From the NCBI RefSeq assembly GCF_011766325.1, contig NZ_BLLG01000004.1:310001-374000 (forward strand): 64,000 nt of DNA, written 5' to 3'. The notes under the pieces were generated by a model. That model made no database searches. It had not been told where the DNA came from and saw only the letters and a list, made by a program, of their open reading frames with translations. Every line of letters starts with the position of its first letter. The stretch's first letter is position 1. A program made the position numbers and the translations under genes. The stretch is from Streptomyces pacificus. Lineage in GTDB: Bacteria > Actinomycetota > Actinomycetes > Streptomycetales > Streptomycetaceae. Shown one piece after another: positions 61,379 through 64,000 of the stretch.

Positions 61379-61714
61379 TGCTGCACCCCTCTTAACGCAT
61401 GATTGCCTACCGGATCCCTGCGGAGGCTATCGGCCGCGGGCCGTCGTGTGGCGGCGAAGAGATGCGCGTCACGTCTCGGATGACGGACATCACACCGGCG
61501 ACGGCTCGGAGGGCCGAACCGGGGCCGTTCCCAGGGCTGTCCCGTCGCCCCCAGCGGATCGGGGCGCGGCGCCGGATGCGGTGCACCGCAGGCCGGAGAG
61601 ACGCCCCCGTACCAGGGGCATTCGGGCGATTCGGCAACACCGCGGGATGCCGCACCGCAGCCGCAGCCGCCGTCGTGCGCCCGGGGATCGCGGGACACAC
61701 CGTAGGCTGACCGT
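61379..61714. other. 336-bp divergent promoter region
   Basis: Between the dehydrogenase and adenosyltransferase genes. It contains the leaderless -10 at 61703. No cobalamin riboswitch-like sequence and no further gene were seen. Confidence 0.5.
61703..61708 (+). promoter_or_regulatory. -10 element TAGGCT, leaderless start
   Basis: TAGGCT, 6 nt (GACCGT), then ATG 61715. No ribosome site is visible. Confidence 0.6.
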
Positions 61715-62287
61715 ATGGTCAATCTGACGCGCATCTACACGCGTACCGGCGACAAGGGCACCACGGCGCTCGGGGACATGAGCCGCACGAGCAAGACCGA
61801 TGTGCGCATCGCCGCCTACGCGGACGCCAACGAGGCCAACGCGGCCATCGGTACGGCCATCGCGCTCGGCGGGCTCCCGCAGGCGGTCGTGGGGGTCCTC
61901 GTCCGGGTCCAGAACGACCTGTTCGACGTGGGCGCGGACCTGTGCACACCCGTCGTGGAGAACCCCGGGCACCCGCCGCTGCGGGTGGAGCAGGAGTACA
62001 TCGACAAGCTGGAGGCGGACTGCGACCGCTTCCTCGCGGATCTGGACAAGCTGCGCTCGTTCATCCTGCCGGGCGGCACGCCGGGTGCCGCGCTGCTGCA
62101 CCAGGCCTGCACGGTGGTGCGGCGGGCCGAGCGCTCCACCTGGGCCGCCGTCGAGGTGCACGGCGAGACGATGAACCCGCTGGCGGCCACCTACCTCAAC
62201 CGGCTCTCCGACCTCCTCTTCATCCTCGCCAGGACGGCGAACAAGGAAGTCGGGGACGTCCTCTGGGTGCCGGGCGGAGAGCGCTGA
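61715..62287 (+). CDS. PduO-type cob(I)alamin adenosyltransferase
   Basis: 190 aa. N-terminal ATP-binding TRIYTRTGDKGTTALGD, the RRAERS helix and the conserved NPLAATYLNRLSDLLFILAR near the end. It makes adenosylcobalamin, the cofactor of the isobutyryl- and methylmalonyl-CoA mutases served by meaB and mce in this window. Confidence 0.95.
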   Translation: MVNLTRIYTRTGDKGTTALGDMSRTSKTDVRIAAYADANEANAAIGTAIALGGLPQAVVGVLVRVQNDLFDVGADLCTPVVENPGHPPLRVEQEYIDKLEADCDRFLADLDKLRSFILPGGTPGAALLHQACTVVRRAERSTWAAVEVHGETMNPLAATYLNRLSDLLFILARTANKEVGDVLWVPGGER

Positions 62288-62443
62288 GGGCTGTCCCGTG
62301 CGGCCGTGCGGTCCCGAACCGTACTGAGCCGTCCCCCCGCTGCCCCCGCTGCCCTGAGACGGCCGCCTGGACCGTCCTGGTCTACTGCAGGCCGTTCCGG
62401 GCCGTTCCGGGCGGTGAGCGACACCGCGCCCGCGGGTAACCCA

Positions 62444-63238
62444 TCAGCGTAACGCGTCCTCCGCGCTCCTGGCCGGTGCGCGGCCGGTCCTGGCGGAAGG
62501 CGCTTCCGGAGGCCGCTGCCCCTCCGGACACCGCAGGGCCGGTCGCAACGGCTCGGGCCCGTCCCAGGCCGGCCCGCGTTCCCCCTCGGACTCCCGCTCC
62601 GGCACCGCCTCCGGCAGCAGATCCGGCCCTGGCACGGGCTCCGGCTCCGGCTCCGGCTCCGGAAGCCCTTCGGCGGCCTTCCTCGGGGACCTCTTCGTGG
62701 TCCTCTTCGTGGTCCTCTTCGGAAAGATCGCGTAGATCAGTGCGAACAGTCCGTGGAAGGCCGCGACCCGCCAGGAGAGGTGCATCCAGTCCTCCAGCGG
62801 GCCCGTCCGGGCCGGGTCCCCGACGTACCAGACGGCCGCCTGGAGCAGAACGGTGGCGACGGCCGTGCCCACCACCGTGCCCAGCCACACCCGGCCCTCG
62901 TGCCTCGCGCGCCCGGTGCCGTGGCGCGGGGGCTTCGCGGGTGGCGGGCCACCGCCCAGGCGGTGCGCGGCATGGCCGTCGAGCCATCTGACGGTTCGGT
63001 GGCCGTGGCCTGCCGTGTAGCCGATGTAGAGCGCGGCCAGACCGTGCCGCCAGCTCGGTTCGGCGCCGTTCCGGAGGTCGAGCACCGTTACCGTCAGCAG
63101 GACCAGCTCGAGCAGCGGCTCAACGAGCAGGAGGACCAGCCCGGTCCTCCGCATCCGCAGCAGATAGCGCGTGGCGAGACCGGCGGCCAGCAGCACCCAG
63201 AAGCCGACCTCGCAGAGAACGATCAGCGTGACGATCAC
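62444..63238 (-). CDS. Integral membrane protein with acidic Pro-rich tail, unknown function
   Basis: 264 aa. Four hydrophobic segments in the first ~170 residues (IVLCEVGFWVLLAAGLATRYLL, LVLLLVEPLLELVLLTVTVL, WLGTVVGTAVATVLLQAAVWY, AAFHGLFALIYAIF) and a charged loop GHGHRTVRWLDGHAAHRLGG. The C-terminal ~90 residues are Lys/Thr then Pro/Glu repeats (PEPEPEPEPVPGP), cytoplasmic and disordered. GGGGGAC precedes the ATG. Conserved in Streptomyces to my memory; function unknown. Confidence 0.75.
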   Translation of the reverse strand: MIVTLIVLCEVGFWVLLAAGLATRYLLRMRRTGLVLLLVEPLLELVLLTVTVLDLRNGAEPSWRHGLAALYIGYTAGHGHRTVRWLDGHAAHRLGGGPPPAKPPRHGTGRARHEGRVWLGTVVGTAVATVLLQAAVWYVGDPARTGPLEDWMHLSWRVAAFHGLFALIYAIFPKRTTKRTTKRSPRKAAEGLPEPEPEPEPVPGPDLLPEAVPERESEGERGPAWDGPEPLRPALRCPEGQRPPEAPSARTGRAPARSAEDALR

Positions 63239-63392
63239 GGTTGTCCCCCTCCTTCGTACCGAGTTCAGGCTGCCGGGCGCCGGTCATGGACGCGTCGTCA
63301 CCGATGACGAACCACGGCTGCACCCTTCGATGTACCGCCGCTCATTCCGGCCGGGGAGGCCGGCCGCCGCACCCGGCGTGTTTCATGGGCTG

Positions 63393-64000
63393 ATGGTCCT
63401 TCCCCGTCCCCATCGCGACGACGCCCTCATCGCCGTCAGCGGCCTCGCCGGCGGTCTGCTGCTGTGGGGGCTGGGACTGCACTCCACCGAGGGCGGCCGT
63501 CCGCTGTCCGGGCCGTGGACGGTCCTCGTACCGCTCCTCGCCATGTCGGGCCTGGAGCTGCTGCGGCGGACCCTGCCGACGGCCGCACTCCTCGCGGGTA
63601 CGGCCGTGTTGGTGGCCGACCGGTTCACACCGGGGAGCATCGCGACGGTCCTGATGTTCACGGACCTCGTGTACGCGGCCGTCGTGTACGGCCCGCCGGC
63701 CTCGGCCCGGCGCATCCCCTACGCGGCCGGGCTGATCACGGTCGGGGCCACGCTCTGCTCCCTCGCCTGGTTCCGGGATCCGTCCGCGCTGCTCCTCGGC
63801 CTGGTCGTGGGGCTGGTGTCCGCGGGCCCGGCCACATCAGGCGCCCTCGTGCGCAACCACCGCGAGGCCGCGGAGGCGGCACGGCTGCGCGCGAACCAGA
63901 CCGCGCTGCTCGCCGAGCTGGACCGCCGGGAGGCGATCACCGCCGAGCGCGCCAGAATGGCCCGGGAACTGCACGACCTGGTCGCCAACCACCTCTCCGC
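63393..64000 (+). CDS. NarL-type sensor histidine kinase, N-terminal part (truncated by window edge)
   Basis: 202 codons before the right edge. About five transmembrane helices (LIAVSGLAGGLLLWGLGL, WTVLVPLLAMSGLELL, AALLAGTAVLVADRF, ATVLMFTDLVYAAVVYG, AAGLITVGATLCSLAWF, LLLGLVVGLVSAGPATS) are followed by a coiled linker and the HisKA_3 motif ERARMARELHDLVANHLS, His in ELHD being the phospho-acceptor. A LuxR-type response regulator is expected just outside the window. ATG 63393 is the likely start; no clear ribosome site. Confidence 0.88.
   Translation, partial: MVLPRPHRDDALIAVSGLAGGLLLWGLGLHSTEGGRPLSGPWTVLVPLLAMSGLELLRRTLPTAALLAGTAVLVADRFTPGSIATVLMFTDLVYAAVVYGPPASARRIPYAAGLITVGATLCSLAWFRDPSALLLGLVVGLVSAGPATSGALVRNHREAAEAARLRANQTALLAELDRREAITAERARMARELHDLVANHLS

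Noticed and set aside
61379-61714. Cobalamin riboswitch before the adenosyltransferase
   Set aside because: No B12-box-like conserved sequence, and the gene appears leaderless.
1-64000. CRISPR arrays, tRNA, rRNA and insertion sequences
   Set aside because: Looked for repeat-spacer periodicity, tRNA cloverleaf features and transposase motifs; none convincing.

Overview
The window is a piece of a Streptomyces chromosome. GC is about 70% with G/C-ended codons, GTG and TTG starts are common, and the core gene order matches the S. coelicolor SCO54xx-SCO53xx neighbourhood as I remember it: pfkA, pta-ackA, pyk, icmA, the AbsC-type MarR gene, meaB, methylmalonyl-CoA epimerase, scy, filP, nucS and a PduO-type adenosyltransferase. 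No rRNA, tRNA, CRISPR array or intact insertion sequence was seen.

Layout. 0-6.3 kb: start of a HelD-type RNA polymerase-recycling helicase (runs off the left edge), a membrane Mrr-like nuclease, a small membrane protein, a dicarboxylate transporter with a decayed sensor-kinase remnant beside it, a tandem-HTH regulator and a secreted HAD phosphatase. 6.3-12.6 kb: central carbon genes, with pfkA facing the pta-ackA pair and then pyk. 12.9-17.3 kb: a leftward block of envelope proteins (long secreted protein, DUF6114, DUF6230) and a thioredoxin-TPR protein. 17.5-18.2 kb: a TetR gene behind a perfect palindrome.

18.2-32.7 kb is the accessory region. A leftward MFS exporter faces a tight rightward operon of six genes across a 0.95-kb, lower-GC promoter region. 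The operon encodes a PKS/NRPS hybrid (ACP-KS-AT-AT-ACP-C), a stand-alone A-PCP NRPS, a ketosynthase-like protein whose first catalytic His is Asn, a P450, a degenerate MbtH-like protein and a formyltransferase. This content and order match what I recall of the lactacystin pathway (lctA-lctF) and are clearly related to the salinosporamide SalA/SalB/SalC logic, so the expected product is a gamma-lactam-beta-lactone proteasome inhibitor. The inferred route is: formyl starter on the loading ACP, one extension with a (methyl)malonyl unit, condensation with a leucine-like residue hydroxylated by the P450, and aldol/beta-lactone release by the KS-like enzyme. No thioesterase is present. A TTA codon near the start of lctA suggests bldA control.

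33-43.7 kb returns to core genes rich in B12 and acyl-CoA metabolism: isobutyryl-CoA mutase large subunit, MeaB GTPase, thiolase and methylmalonyl-CoA epimerase. These supply or drain C4 and methylmalonyl-CoA pools, useful neighbours for a polyketide cluster. Among them are two DUF3817 membrane proteins, two MarR regulators and an operon of three AIM24 paralogues. 43.8-49 kb holds the polar-growth cytoskeleton genes scy and filP. 49.3-53.2 kb has two ABC exporter pairs. 53.3-64 kb holds a zinc-ribbon protein, a flavin-dependent oxidoreductase with an internal minisatellite, nucS (mismatch repair), a large membrane NTPase, a STAS protein, 3-hydroxyacyl-CoA dehydrogenase, cob(I)alamin adenosyltransferase, a membrane protein and the start of a sensor kinase (runs off the right edge).

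All functional calls rest on reading the sequence and on memory of protein families. No database search was possible.
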